52,426 nt of DNA from a virus: IMG/VR virus record IMGVR_UViG_3300030099_001111, positions 1 through 52,426 of that record. The stretch is one strand, 5' to 3'. A program made the position numbers and the translations under genes. The first letter of the stretch is position 1. Each line of letters starts with the position of its first letter. A model generated the notes under the pieces. The model was not told where the DNA came from and made no database searches. It saw only the letters and a list, made by a program, of their open reading frames with translations. Below, piece after piece: positions 23,101 to 32,130 of the stretch.

Positions 23101-23288
23101 GAACTAGACCGATAGATGTTTTCTTTATGAAAAAATTTAATGAGTATTGTAACGAACAATTATATTTTAATACTTTAACAAAACAAAAAAACTTTGAAGA
23201 CTTTATAACTACTAATAAAAGTTTTTTAGTAGCTTTGTATGTGAAACAAAGGAGAATGAATAAATTAATTATAAAGATGGAGGAATAA
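23097..23288 (+). CDS. 63-residue basic protein, unknown
   Basis: Starts MRTRPIDVFFMKKFNEYCNE at the ATG overlapping the previous TGA. The upstream frame to 23070 is rejected because it lies inside the Cys-rich gene. Basic, aromatic and helical. The next gene begins right after its stop. Confidence 0.58.
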   Translation: MRTRPIDVFFMKKFNEYCNEQLYFNTLTKQKNFEDFITTNKSFLVALYVKQRRMNKLIIKMEE

Positions 23289-24026
23289 ATGAAAAATTTA
23301 GTAATATCAACTTTAATAACTTTAGTGTTGGTAACTGCTACTTATGTATTGCTTGGTAATTATGTCAAGCAAACTGTGAGTGACACACCAGCTTATGTCG
23401 AAGAATTTAATAAGACTAAACAAGTTTTATTAGCTAGGCTTGATAGTTTAGAAACAGAGAATGCCGAATTAAAATTAGAAAATGATGGTATCTTTCAAAC
23501 TGTATTGATAGCAGAACGAAATTTAAAAACTTTAGAAAACTTTACTAGACAGGTCGAAGCAGACTATCTTAGTTTACAAGATGAGTTTTTAATTATGCAA
23601 GGAGATTTAATACTGATAAAACAAGACGGTGTTATTTTAAAAACCCAAACAAACAGCAGTATTGCTGAATTAAAAGCAATGTTAGCCTTGTTACAAACGA
23701 AGCCCTCAGAGGCGATAGTAGAGCCTGTAAAAGCAGAGCCTTATGTTGTCTCTAATGAGGTAGAAAAAGTTGTAGCAGAGCCTGTGGCTTGTCCTAAGCC
23801 TATAAAAAATAGAAGTTTCTCTTATTATATTAAGAATGTTAGTTTAAGTAGGTCTGTGGCTTTTAGAATTGTGTATGATTTAGAGTTGGGAGAGCCTACT
23901 AATATAGAGTTTGAAGCGAATCCACCTGTCAGTTTACGAAGAGCTACTATTAGATATTTAAATAGTTTAGATTTTGGGGAGGCTACTGCTGAAAACTGTT
24001 CAATTCCCTTTAAGGTTAATGTTTGA
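23289..24026 (+). CDS. TonB-like membrane-anchored protein
   Basis: 245 residues. An N-terminal signal anchor (LVISTLITLVLVTATYVLL, about 4-22) is followed by a periplasmic coiled coil (40-130), a Pro/Glu/Lys linker (EPVKAEPYVV, EKVVAEPVACPKPIK), and a C-terminal domain near 178-245. That domain (VAFRIVYDLELGEPTNIEF, then SLRRATIRYLNSLDF and IPFKVNV) follows the TonB C-terminal plan: strand, turn with a glycine, strand, helix, final strand. TonB links the inner membrane to outer-membrane receptors. The phage copy may compete with host TonB or TolA, for example blocking superinfection; this is inference. It abuts the previous gene, so it belongs to the early unit. Confidence 0.62.
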   Translation: MKNLVISTLITLVLVTATYVLLGNYVKQTVSDTPAYVEEFNKTKQVLLARLDSLETENAELKLENDGIFQTVLIAERNLKTLENFTRQVEADYLSLQDEFLIMQGDLILIKQDGVILKTQTNSSIAELKAMLALLQTKPSEAIVEPVKAEPYVVSNEVEKVVAEPVACPKPIKNRSFSYYIKNVSLSRSVAFRIVYDLELGEPTNIEFEANPPVSLRRATIRYLNSLDFGEATAENCSIPFKVNV

Positions 24027-24028
24027 TT

Positions 24029-24226
24029 ATGACTGAAAGTATTGTTTTAAATAAAGAATTATTTAGAAAATTTGATAATTTTGTTATTAAAAATTATGAA
24101 AATATTTTTAATAAAGATAAAGTAGTTTATGAGGTTGAATTTTTAGGTAATGAAAACTTTAGAATTACTTTACACAACAATAAAGCTATGTCTTTAGGTA
24201 AAATAATTGCAGAAATTGCTGTTTAG
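24029..24226 (+). CDS. 65-residue unknown protein
   Basis: The ATG at 24029 is preferred over the in-frame TTG at 24023. Begins MTESIVLNKELFRKFDNF, then beta-like (YEVEFLGNENFRITL) with a hydrophobic end (GKIIAEIAV). AAGG lies upstream in the end of the TonB-like gene. Lys/Asn-rich; no known family. It is the last gene before the SSB promoter. Confidence 0.58.
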   Translation: MTESIVLNKELFRKFDNFVIKNYENIFNKDKVVYEVEFLGNENFRITLHNNKAMSLGKIIAEIAV

Positions 24227-24229
24227 CTA

Positions 24230-24257
24230 TTGACAAGGTTTTTAAATTTTCTATAAT
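24230..24257 (+). promoter_or_regulatory. Sigma70-type promoter for SSB and replication genes
   Basis: TTGACA at 24230-24235, a 16-base spacer and TATAAT at 24252-24257, both consensus. It starts a transcript near 24264, 27 bases before the SSB-like gene. This marks the beginning of the replication unit. Confidence 0.82.
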
Positions 24258-24290
24258 ATTCTATGAAATTGTGCCGAAACGGAGGAATCT

Positions 24291-24728
24291 ATGGCAATAC
24301 AAGAAGGAATAGCTTATTGGGCTAGTGTTACGACTCCAAATACTAAGTTTGAACCTGTTTATACAGTAGACTTAGTAGTGAGTGACGATGTCGCCAAAGA
24401 CTTTGAAAGTCGTGGTTTTAAAGTAAAAGAGATTACCATGAATGACGAAGTTGTTGGAAAAGCAATTACATTTAAGAGAAAGGTTAATGGACCAAATGGT
24501 TTGGTTCGTCAACCTCCTAAACTTTTAGATGCAAATAAAGTACCTTTAGATGAGTTGGTTGGTAATGGCTCTAAAGTCAAAGTCCAGTATAATGAGTGGG
24601 AGACATCTAATAAGTATGGAGACTTTAAAGGCTTGGATTTTCAAGCCATGCAAGTAATTGATTTAGTTCAATATAAATCTAGTGATGGTTCAGAGTTTGA
24701 TGTCATCGAAGGAGGAGAAGAGTTCTAA
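24291..24728 (+). CDS. ssb: Single-stranded DNA-binding protein (T7 gp2.5-like)
   Basis: 145 residues. The OB-fold-like body (AYWASVTTPNTKFEPVYTVDLVV, KAITFKRKVNGPNG, VKVQYNEWE) matches gp2.5-type phage SSBs, which share the opening seen here. The acidic C-terminal tail, FDVIEGGEEF, ends in Phe, as in gp2.5, where it contacts polymerase and helicase. CGGAGGAATCT is a strong ribosome site. It lies directly after its own promoter and ahead of primase-helicase and polymerase, so it coats DNA at the fork. Confidence 0.82.
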   Translation: MAIQEGIAYWASVTTPNTKFEPVYTVDLVVSDDVAKDFESRGFKVKEITMNDEVVGKAITFKRKVNGPNGLVRQPPKLLDANKVPLDELVGNGSKVKVQYNEWETSNKYGDFKGLDFQAMQVIDLVQYKSSDGSEFDVIEGGEEF

Positions 24729-24979
24729 TGATTATTAGTATCAAAAACGAAGAAGGTGAAGTTACTAACTTTGATGTTAGTGCAATAGCTGATGAGCAAA
24801 AGAAAAATGATGCTACTGTTATGGTAAATAAGGTAGGTAATCTTTCTGTTATTATCGAAGCTTTAGACTTTGCTAGTCGTACACACAGAGCAAACTTAGA
24901 AGAGCTATTAAAAGGCTGTCCTGAGTCGCAAGTGGAAGAGGATGCTGAAGAATCTACTGAAGATTCTGAGGAAACCTAA
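24728..24979 (+). CDS. Acidic protein coupled to SSB
   Basis: 83 residues, overlapping the SSB stop by one base. Begins MIISIKNEEGEVTNFDVSAI, with a helix (NLSVIIEALDFASRTHRANLEELLK) and a strongly acidic tail (EEDAEESTEDSEET). A similar gene commonly follows SSB in marine podoviruses, as far as I recall. The role is unknown; the DNA-mimic-like tail suggests binding to replication proteins. Confidence 0.68.
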   Translation: MIISIKNEEGEVTNFDVSAIADEQKKNDATVMVNKVGNLSVIIEALDFASRTHRANLEELLKGCPESQVEEDAEESTEDSEET

Positions 24980-25003
24980 CCACACTTTTTATCATAAATT
25001 TAG

Positions 25004-25033
25004 ATAGGGTGTCTTCGGATGCCCTATTTTTTT
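25004..25033 (+). terminator. UUCG-loop terminator before primase-helicase
   Basis: ATAGGGTGTC-TTCG-GATGCCCTAT, ten pairs with two G-U, followed by seven T. The T-run ends one base before the GAGG ribosome site of the next gene. It probably raises SSB mRNA relative to the downstream replication enzymes. Confidence 0.82.
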
Positions 25034-25043
25034 GAGGTCAAAG

Positions 25044-26714
25044 ATGGAAAACACATTAAAATTTAAGAAGTATCACTTGCCTTGTCCGGCTTGTGGTAGT
25101 AGTGATGCTCTTTCGGTTAATGAGAATGGTTCAGCTAAGTGTTTTAGTTGTGATGAGTTTTTTCCGAAAGGAGTGGACAAGCCAACAGATATAATACATA
25201 GTAAAACTAATATGACAGAAACAGTTAGAGAACTAAATGCTCATGGTGGAGTCTTCGCTAAGTTAGCAGATAGAAATATCTCAAGAGAGACTGCGGAAAA
25301 GTATGGAGTTAAAACTGTTTATGATAGTGCCGGTCAAATAGCCCAACATATTTATCCTCTATATATCAACAACGAACTAACATCAAATAAGATTAGATAT
25401 GTTCGAGACAAAAAGTTTAGCTACGATGTCAGTCCTCAAGGGGTTGGCTTGTTTGGTCAACAACTATTCAAAGAAGGTGGGAAGTATTTAACCATAACTG
25501 AGGGTGAGTGTGATGCTATGTCGGCTTACGAATTATTAGGCAGTAAGTGGGCAGTAGTTTCTATTATCAGAGGAGCTTCCGGAGCAGTTAAAGATATTAA
25601 AGAGAACTTAGAATACATAGAAAGCTTTGATAATATTGTCATTTGTTTTGATAAAGATAGACAAGGCATTGAGTCAGCTAAGAAAGTTGCTAGTATTCTT
25701 AAACCCGGCAAGGCTAAGATAGTCACTCTACCTAATGGTTACAAAGATGCTAATGATATGCTTCTTAAAGGCAAATACAAAGAGTTTGTTAGTGCTTGGT
25801 GGGATGCTAAACTTTATACTCCTAGTGGTATCATTAGAGTATCAGAGAAGAAAGATGCTTTTTTAGATAGGGAAAAGAAAGAATCCGTGCCTTATCCTTG
25901 GGCGGGACTAAATGAAAAGCTTTATGGTATGCGACAGGGTGAGCTGGTAACTCTTACTGGGGGTACAGGACTTGGTAAATCAAGTGTAACTAGAGAGTTA
26001 GAACACTGGTTAGTGCAACAGACAAATGATAATGTAGGTATTATAGCCTTGGAAGAAGATTGGCGAAGAACAGTTGATGGTATACTTTCTATCGAAGCCA
26101 ATGCCCGATTATACATTGACCAAGAAAGAGAGAGGTTTGATGAGTCAACTTTGATGTCTATGTTTGATAAGGTTTTTAAAGATGACAAGGTATTTATACA
26201 TGCTCATTTTGGTACTAATCAAATAGATGATATTTTTGCTAAGCTTAGATACTTAATAGTTGGTTGTGATTGTCGTTGGGTGGTGGTAGACCACTTACAC
26301 ATGCTTGTCAGTGCCTTAGAAGAGGGTGACGAAAGACGAGCCATAGATAATATTATGACTAGACTTAGAAGTTTAGTTGAGGAGACAGGAGCTGGAGTGT
26401 TTTTAGTTTCACACCTGAGAAGGGTTGATGGCAACAAAGGACATGAGAATGGTATTGAAGTTTCTTTATCACACTTGAGAGGGTCTAATAGCATTGGACA
26501 ATTAAGTGATTGTGTGATAGCATTAGAAAGGAATCAACAGTCCGATGACCCAGAAGAGGCAAGGACTACTAGACTTAGAATCTTGAAGTCTAGATATACA
26601 GGGGATGTCGGTATGGCAACTGCTTTAATTTATGATAAAGAAACCGGAAGGTTATCAGAAACTTATGACACAGATTTTGACATACAAGATAATCAAACTT
26701 CAATAGCTTTTTAA
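25044..26714 (+). CDS. Bifunctional primase-helicase (T7 gp4-like)
   Basis: 556 residues from the ATG at 25044 (GAGG upstream). A zinc finger has cysteines at 14, 17, 33 and 36. A TOPRIM primase domain follows, with TITEGECDA near 155 and ICFDKDRQG near 200. The helicase has Walker A TGGTGLGKSS near 310, a VVVDHLHML Walker B and an LVSHLRR motif. It unwinds DNA and makes primers at the fork with the downstream polymerase. Length and order match T7 gp4 (566). The stop overlaps the polymerase ATG. Confidence 0.93.
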   Translation: MENTLKFKKYHLPCPACGSSDALSVNENGSAKCFSCDEFFPKGVDKPTDIIHSKTNMTETVRELNAHGGVFAKLADRNISRETAEKYGVKTVYDSAGQIAQHIYPLYINNELTSNKIRYVRDKKFSYDVSPQGVGLFGQQLFKEGGKYLTITEGECDAMSAYELLGSKWAVVSIIRGASGAVKDIKENLEYIESFDNIVICFDKDRQGIESAKKVASILKPGKAKIVTLPNGYKDANDMLLKGKYKEFVSAWWDAKLYTPSGIIRVSEKKDAFLDREKKESVPYPWAGLNEKLYGMRQGELVTLTGGTGLGKSSVTRELEHWLVQQTNDNVGIIALEEDWRRTVDGILSIEANARLYIDQERERFDESTLMSMFDKVFKDDKVFIHAHFGTNQIDDIFAKLRYLIVGCDCRWVVVDHLHMLVSALEEGDERRAIDNIMTRLRSLVEETGAGVFLVSHLRRVDGNKGHENGIEVSLSHLRGSNSIGQLSDCVIALERNQQSDDPEEARTTRLRILKSRYTGDVGMATALIYDKETGRLSETYDTDFDIQDNQTSIAF

Positions 26715-28498
26715 TGGAACTTGTCTTTGATATAGAAACAAATGGATTACTTTGGGCATCATCATTAAAAGATAAAGAAACAGGCGAGGTAATTAATTTA
26801 CCACCTGCTTCAACTATTTGGTGTATTGTTGCTGTTGATAGTTCAGACAAGATATATAGTTTTAAACCAGACAGAATTGACGAGGGCATTGAGTTTTTAA
26901 AGTCTGCTGATAATTTAGTTGGGCATAATATTTTAGGCTTTGATATTCCGGCTATAAATAGGATAAAGCAGGTAAACTTATGTGACCATGCTAATATTAT
27001 TGATACTTTGACCTTATCAAGATTATTACATCCTACTAGAGAAGGGGGACATAGCCTAGAAAAGTGGGGTTGGAAACTCAACTGCCCTAAGTCAACTGCA
27101 CCGGTTTTTACAGAATACAGTGATGAAATGTTAGATTATTGTATTCAAGATGTTAAATTAAATAAAAAAGTTTTAGAAAAACTTAGACAAGATAGTAAGG
27201 GTTTTTCTAAAGAGTCTGTTAGTTTAGAACACAATACCACCAACATATTAATAGAACAAGAACTAAATGGTTTTCTGTTTGATGAGAGAAGAGCAATAGA
27301 TTTATTAAGTTGTTTAAATCAAAGAAAAAAAGAAGTAGAAGATGAAGTTCATGCTACTTTTAAGCCTAAGTGGATTCCTGTTAAGGAAGTTATACCCAAG
27401 CTTAAAAAAGATGGCACTTTATCAAAATCTGGACTTACCTCCGTTGAGTATCAGGAAAGAGTTGAAACTAATGACACTACTCCTTTTATGAGAAAAGAAC
27501 TTAGAGAATTTAATCTCGGCTCTCGTCAACAGATTGGCGAGTATCTTATTGATTTTGGTTGGCAACCTAAAAGGTTTACCCCTACCGGACAACCAATAGT
27601 TGATGAAGGAACTTTAAGCAAGATTGCACATATTAAAGAAGCTCAGTTAATAGCTGAATATTTATTAATACAAAAAAGGGTTGGTCAAATAGAGTCTTGG
27701 ATAGATAATATTAAAGACGATGGTAGGGTGCATGGTGCTGTTATTTCTACTGGCACAATTACTGGTAGAATGTCGCATCGAAATCCTAACATGGCTCAAG
27801 TACCGGCAGTATACAGTCCTTATGGTAAAGAGTGTCGTGCTTGTTGGACAGTGCCAAAAGGTTATAAGTTAGTAGGTATAGATGCTTCAGGGCTAGAACT
27901 AAGGATGTTAGCTCACTATATGTCAGACGAGGAATATATAAATGAAATTATCAATGGAGACATTCACACAACTAATCAAGAGTTTGCTGGACTTAAATCA
28001 AGAGACGAGGCTAAAACTTTCATCTATGCACTTATATACGGAGCAGGAGATGAAAAAATTGGAAGCATCGTTGCAGGAAATAGAGCAGATGGTAAACAAC
28101 TGCGAGAACAGTTTCTTGCTAGTTTACCAGCACTTAAATCTCTTAAGACAAGAGTTGAAACAGCGGCTCAAAGAAATTTCCTCAAAGGATTAGACGGTAG
28201 AAAGATATTTTTAAGACACAAACATGCTGCTTTGAACTCTTTATTACAAGGAGGAGGAGCCATAGTAATGAAAAAAGCTTTAATTTTATTGCATAACAAA
28301 CTAAAAGAAGCTAAGATTAATTTTAAGTTTGTTGCAAACATTCACGATGAATGGCAACTTGAGGTCAAAGAAAGCCAAGCAGAACGAGCAGGACAATTAG
28401 CTGTTCAGAGTATTCAAGATGCCGGTGAGTACTTTAATATGCGATGTCCTCTCGATGGCGAATACAAAGTCGGAGACAACTGGAGTGAAACCCACTAA
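26714..28498 (+). CDS. DNA polymerase, family A (T7-like)
   Basis: 594 residues, shorter than T7 gp5 (704). An N-terminal 3'-5' exonuclease has FDIETNG (D6, E8), VGHNILGFDI and YCIQDVKLN. Polymerase motif A is DASGLELR (D390), motif B is RDEAKTFIYALIYGAG, and motif C is HDE (544-546). All catalytic carboxylates are present, so proofreading and synthesis should work. No thioredoxin-binding loop or inserted DnaJ-like region is evident. It is coupled by ATGG overlap to the primase-helicase gene. Confidence 0.95.
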   Translation: MELVFDIETNGLLWASSLKDKETGEVINLPPASTIWCIVAVDSSDKIYSFKPDRIDEGIEFLKSADNLVGHNILGFDIPAINRIKQVNLCDHANIIDTLTLSRLLHPTREGGHSLEKWGWKLNCPKSTAPVFTEYSDEMLDYCIQDVKLNKKVLEKLRQDSKGFSKESVSLEHNTTNILIEQELNGFLFDERRAIDLLSCLNQRKKEVEDEVHATFKPKWIPVKEVIPKLKKDGTLSKSGLTSVEYQERVETNDTTPFMRKELREFNLGSRQQIGEYLIDFGWQPKRFTPTGQPIVDEGTLSKIAHIKEAQLIAEYLLIQKRVGQIESWIDNIKDDGRVHGAVISTGTITGRMSHRNPNMAQVPAVYSPYGKECRACWTVPKGYKLVGIDASGLELRMLAHYMSDEEYINEIINGDIHTTNQEFAGLKSRDEAKTFIYALIYGAGDEKIGSIVAGNRADGKQLREQFLASLPALKSLKTRVETAAQRNFLKGLDGRKIFLRHKHAALNSLLQGGGAIVMKKALILLHNKLKEAKINFKFVANIHDEWQLEVKESQAERAGQLAVQSIQDAGEYFNMRCPLDGEYKVGDNWSETH

Positions 28499-28913
28499 AA
28501 AAGACCGAAAGAAATTTGATATTGACCTTGAATATGGCAGTATCAGAGAAGATAAAGTAGCTGAGATGCTTTTCAATAAAAAGATTGAAGTTAAATCTGA
28601 GAGAGGCATGTGGATGAAAACAGGAAATATAGCTATTGAGTATGAAAGCTATGGTAAGCCCTCTGGTATAAAAGCTACTGAATCAGATTACTGGTTTCAT
28701 AATCTCTGTGTTGGAGATAAAGAGTTCTGTACTTTAGTTTTCAGCACTGAAGTCCTTAAATCTATCGTTGAAAAGTTAGATTACTTTAAAACAGTTTGTG
28801 GTGGCGACCATAATGCTAGTAGGATGTATTTAATAAATCTTCAAAAACTATTTTCATCTGATGTTATTAAAGCTTTCAAGAAAGAAATAGAAAAAAATGA
28901 CAAACAAAAATAA
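28485..28913 (+). CDS. PD-(D/E)XK-type endonuclease, possible Holliday resolvase
   Basis: 142 residues from a GTG at 28485 (GGAG nine bases upstream); an ATG at 28455 gives 152 residues but lacks a ribosome site. Motifs: EYGSIREDKVAEM with a likely active-site Glu, KIEVKSE (E-x-K signature), and GNIAIEYE. This fits the small phage nuclease seen next to polymerase, a functional stand-in for T7 gp3 endonuclease. It may resolve branched DNA before packaging. It overlaps the polymerase end and the next gene by 17 bases. Confidence 0.72.
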   Translation: MKPTKKDRKKFDIDLEYGSIREDKVAEMLFNKKIEVKSERGMWMKTGNIAIEYESYGKPSGIKATESDYWFHNLCVGDKEFCTLVFSTEVLKSIVEKLDYFKTVCGGDHNASRMYLINLQKLFSSDVIKAFKKEIEKNDKQK

Positions 28914-29709
28914 AGATATAGTGGACACTTCTAAATCTGAAGTGTATAATATTAATAAGTTCACATCGGAAGCCGGACACTGGTATGACAGAGAAGGCTT
29001 ACCTGCCTACACCATAGTAGGAGCAAACGGTAAAGAACGAAACACTACCCTCAGAGATGCTAAGAAAGAAGGACTAGTTCCTTCTGTTACTACTATTTTA
29101 AATCTAGTAGCAAAACCATCACTAGAAAACTGGAAGATAAACAAAGCTTTAGAAGCTTCTGTTGCTTTAAAGAAAACAGAAGAAGAGTCAGTAGAAGAGT
29201 TTATTTACAGATGTAAAACTGCTCAGAGAGAGATAGGGCAAACTGCCGCTAGTCAAGGTACTAAAATACATGCTCTCATTGAAAAAGGTTTTGAGGGTAA
29301 ATCTAAAAACAAATCTTATTTTGCTGTTAAAGCATTTTTAGACCAGCACTTTCCTAATGAAAAATGGATTGCTGAGGATTCTTTTTGTTCTGAAAAAGGC
29401 TATGGAGGTAAAATAGATTTATATTCTAAGTCTGGTATTTTTGTAGACTTTAAAACAAAAGATAATTTAGTAGATAAGGAACCTGCTAAATTAGTCTATG
29501 ATGAACATGGTATGCAATTATCTGCTTATGCTGAAGGCTGTGGGTTTTCTAAACCTGAAAGGGTTTCAATCTTCGTAGATAGACAACAAACTGATTTGGT
29601 TTTAGGTCATATCTGGGATAAAGAATCTCATATCAAGCATATTAAAATGTTTGAAAGCTTACTAACTTATTGGAAATTAGTAAAAAACTATGACTCTGCT
29701 GTATTATGA
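28897..29709 (+). CDS. RecB/Cas4-like exonuclease of the PD-(D/E)XK superfamily
   Basis: 270 residues. Motifs in order: GTKIHALIEKG (His), YGGKIDLYS (Asp), FVDFKTKD (D-x-K) and MQLSAYAEG (Q-x3-Y). This is the full signature of RecB-type nucleases. It replaces T7 gp6 in many marine podoviruses, where it degrades host DNA or recombines phage ends. The first 40 residues (NINKFTSEAGHWYDREGLPAY) are a family-specific lead. It overlaps the previous gene by 17 bases and the next by 4. Confidence 0.85.
   Translation: MTNKNKDIVDTSKSEVYNINKFTSEAGHWYDREGLPAYTIVGANGKERNTTLRDAKKEGLVPSVTTILNLVAKPSLENWKINKALEASVALKKTEEESVEEFIYRCKTAQREIGQTAASQGTKIHALIEKGFEGKSKNKSYFAVKAFLDQHFPNEKWIAEDSFCSEKGYGGKIDLYSKSGIFVDFKTKDNLVDKEPAKLVYDEHGMQLSAYAEGCGFSKPERVSIFVDRQQTDLVLGHIWDKESHIKHIKMFESLLTYWKLVKNYDSAVL
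28922..28950 (+). promoter_or_regulatory. Possible promoter inside the exonuclease gene
   Basis: TGGACA at 28922-28927 (5 of 6 consensus), a 17-base spacer and TATAAT at 28945-28950. It lies within the first codons of the exonuclease gene. It could boost transcription of downstream nrd genes. Intragenic matches in AT-rich DNA are often fortuitous. Confidence 0.35.
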
Positions 29710-29954
29710 ATGGTAAGAAAGCAAAAAGATTAAGACGAAGAAGTAAAGAATTGTTAATAGAGTGGTTGAAAACTATGGTGCCTGAAGGTGAAGATAGTGA
29801 AAAAATAACTGTCAACAACTTGAACAATTTTTTACCGACACAAACACATGTGTATGCTAATAATAAAATGATGGTTAGTGCTTATTCTTTACGTTGGTTT
29901 TACAAGCAGGTCAAGAAAAATCCAGATATAACTTTAAAAGATATACTAAAATGA
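29706..29954 (+). CDS. Conserved small phage protein, unknown
   Basis: 82 residues. Basic start (GKKAKRLRRRSKELLIEWLK), then KMMVSAYSLRWFYKQVKKNP, a segment I associate with marine podoviruses between exonuclease and nrd genes. It overlaps both neighbours by four bases (ATGA). It may bind nucleic acid by composition. No enzyme motif. Confidence 0.7.
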   Translation: MNGKKAKRLRRRSKELLIEWLKTMVPEGEDSEKITVNNLNNFLPTQTHVYANNKMMVSAYSLRWFYKQVKKNPDITLKDILK

Positions 29955-30241
29955 ATATAAAATATAAACTTAACGAAGATAAACTAATAAAAGAAATAAA
30001 AGATTATGTTGATTCTACTTATAGACAACACTATTCGGCTGGTAAGTATCAAGCAGCAGATGTAATTATAGAGTCCGGACATGGTGAGGGTTTTTGTATT
30101 GGTAATATAATTAAGTATGCTATGAGATATGGTAAAAAAGGAGGTAGAAACAGAGAAGACCTTTTAAAGATTATTCACTACGGTATAATCATGTTATATG
30201 TCCATGACAGACTAAAGAAATTTTTTGCTACAGGAGAATGA
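29951..30241 (+). CDS. DUF3310-type protein
   Basis: 96 residues from the ATG at 29951. The segment YQAADVIIESGHGEGFCIGNIIKY, then AMRYGKKGGRNREDLLKIIHYG, matches the DUF3310 pattern, in which a conserved D-V-I and a K-Y-x-x-R-x-G-x-K-G-G helix recur. Such genes are common in phages near nucleotide metabolism, and are sometimes misnamed nucleotide kinases. Function unproven. It is coupled to nrdA by ATGA overlap. Confidence 0.8.
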   Translation: MNIKYKLNEDKLIKEIKDYVDSTYRQHYSAGKYQAADVIIESGHGEGFCIGNIIKYAMRYGKKGGRNREDLLKIIHYGIIMLYVHDRLKKFFATGE

Positions 30242-32130
30242 TGGAAGATAAAGTAGGAGCAAAAGAATATCTAGGCATCAAGATTAATTATGATAATGAA
30301 AAGCTTTTAGATAAATTTAGTTTAGATACTCTAAAAGATAGATATTTTACAGGAGAAGAAACACATGCCCAAGAAGCATTCGCAAGAGCCTCCGTCTTCG
30401 GAGCAACATTCAAAGGAGTTACGGATTTTAAACTGGCTCAACGACTGTACAACTACAGTTCCCGTTGTTGGTTCATGTTTAGCACTCCTATACTTAGTAA
30501 CGGGGGAACAAGTCGTGGGCTACCTATTAGTTGTTTCCTTAATTATGTTCCTGACAGCCGAATTGGTTTGTCATCTCATTATGATGAGAATATATGGTTG
30601 GCTAGTTCAGGCGGAGGTATTGGTGGATATTGGGGAGATGTGCGTAGTAACGGTGTATCTACTGCTCACGGTAGTAAGTCTACTGGTTCAATCCCCTTCA
30701 TGCATGTTGTAGATTCACAGATGTTAGCCTTTAATCAAGGTGTAACAAGAAGAGGTAGTTATGCTGCTTACATGAATATTTGGCACCCAGAGATTGAAGA
30801 GTTTATTAATATGAGGAAAGAGTCAGGTGGTGATATTAATAGAAAGTGCTTGAACTTACACAATGGAGTCAATATTAATAATGAATTTTTACGAGCTATT
30901 GAAAACGATGAAGAATGGCGATTGATTGACCCTAAATCAAACGAAGCTGTCAAAACTATTAATGCAAGGGATTTATGGTGGCAATTATTAAATGCTCGAG
31001 CAGAAACTGGAGAGCCTTACATAGTCAACTTAGATACTTGTAATGAAGCTTTACCACAAAAACAAAAAGATTTGGGTTTAGAGATTAAACAAAGTAACTT
31101 ATGCTCTGAAATTACTCTACCTACTGATGAAGAAAGAACAGCTGTTTGTTGTTTGTCTTCGGTAAACTTAGAACATTTTGATAAGTGGTCTAAAAAGAAA
31201 AACTTTATTAATGATTTAGTTACTATGCTAGACAATGTACTGCAACACTTTATAGATAATGCAGTAGATACTACACAGCTAGGAGAATACAATGCTAATT
31301 TTAAAAGATTTAAAAAATATATACGAGCAGGTAAAGAGGGTTTTACGAGAGCAGCTTATTCAGCTTACAGAGAAAGGTCGATTGGCTTGGGAGCAATGGG
31401 TTTCCATGCTTACTTACAATCTAAACAAATACCTTTTGAAAGCATCTTTGCTTCTGGCTTCAACCATAAAGCATTTAGCCACATCAAAGCAAAAGCTTTC
31501 GAGGCTTCTCAAAGACTTGCTGATACAAGGGGAGAAGCTCCTGATATCTCTGGTAGTGGGGTTCGGAATGCTCATCTTCTTGCTGTTGCTCCTAATGCTT
31601 CTTCTAGTATTATATGTGGCGGGACTTCTCCTTCGATTGAGCCTTACAGGGCTAACGTTTATACACACAAAACTCTTTCGGGGAGCTACCAAGTAAAGAA
31701 TAAGTATTTAGAAAAACTTCTTAGGTCTAAAGGTTTAAAAGGACAAGAGTTAATAGAGACTTGGAAAGACATTGCTGGACATGATGGTTCGGTACAACAC
31801 TTAAAATTTTTAACAGCAGAAGAAAAAGAGTTATTTAAAACTGCTAATGAAATAAATCAGATATGGTTAGTTGAACATGCTTACAAACGACAAGAGTTTA
31901 TTTGTCAATCTCAATCAGTAAATTTATTTTTTGTCTTACCTAAAGCCACTGAGTCTCAAGAAGTACATGATGATTACATGCAGTATGTTAATGATGTGCA
32001 TTGGTATGGTGCTTGTAAGTTAAAATCTTTGTATTATTTTAGGTCGAATGCTGCAAGGAATGCAGAGAATGTTAATATTAAAATACCTCGTATTAAACTA
32101 GACGAGGGTTGTATAGCTTGTGAGGGATAG
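30238..32130 (+). CDS. nrdA: Ribonucleotide reductase alpha subunit, class I
   Basis: 630 residues, shorter than bacterial NrdA (about 760). No N-terminal ATP-cone is seen, so dATP feedback may be missing. Active-site parts: SNLCSE (radical Cys and catalytic Glu), ISCFLN and CCLSSVN for the redox Cys pair, and the loop SSGGGIGGYWG. The C-terminus CIACEG carries a Cys pair for thioredoxin-type reduction. With NrdB downstream it converts ribonucleotides to deoxyribonucleotides for phage DNA. The start is ATGATG at 30238 overlapping the previous gene. Confidence 0.94.
   Translation: MMEDKVGAKEYLGIKINYDNEKLLDKFSLDTLKDRYFTGEETHAQEAFARASVFGATFKGVTDFKLAQRLYNYSSRCWFMFSTPILSNGGTSRGLPISCFLNYVPDSRIGLSSHYDENIWLASSGGGIGGYWGDVRSNGVSTAHGSKSTGSIPFMHVVDSQMLAFNQGVTRRGSYAAYMNIWHPEIEEFINMRKESGGDINRKCLNLHNGVNINNEFLRAIENDEEWRLIDPKSNEAVKTINARDLWWQLLNARAETGEPYIVNLDTCNEALPQKQKDLGLEIKQSNLCSEITLPTDEERTAVCCLSSVNLEHFDKWSKKKNFINDLVTMLDNVLQHFIDNAVDTTQLGEYNANFKRFKKYIRAGKEGFTRAAYSAYRERSIGLGAMGFHAYLQSKQIPFESIFASGFNHKAFSHIKAKAFEASQRLADTRGEAPDISGSGVRNAHLLAVAPNASSSIICGGTSPSIEPYRANVYTHKTLSGSYQVKNKYLEKLLRSKGLKGQELIETWKDIAGHDGSVQHLKFLTAEEKELFKTANEINQIWLVEHAYKRQEFICQSQSVNLFFVLPKATESQEVHDDYMQYVNDVHWYGACKLKSLYYFRSNAARNAENVNIKIPRIKLDEGCIACEG

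Noticed and set aside
28419-28484. Longer start for the PD-(D/E)XK nuclease at 28419
   Set aside because: It lies deep inside the polymerase gene with no ribosome site. The GTG at 28485 has a GGAG site.
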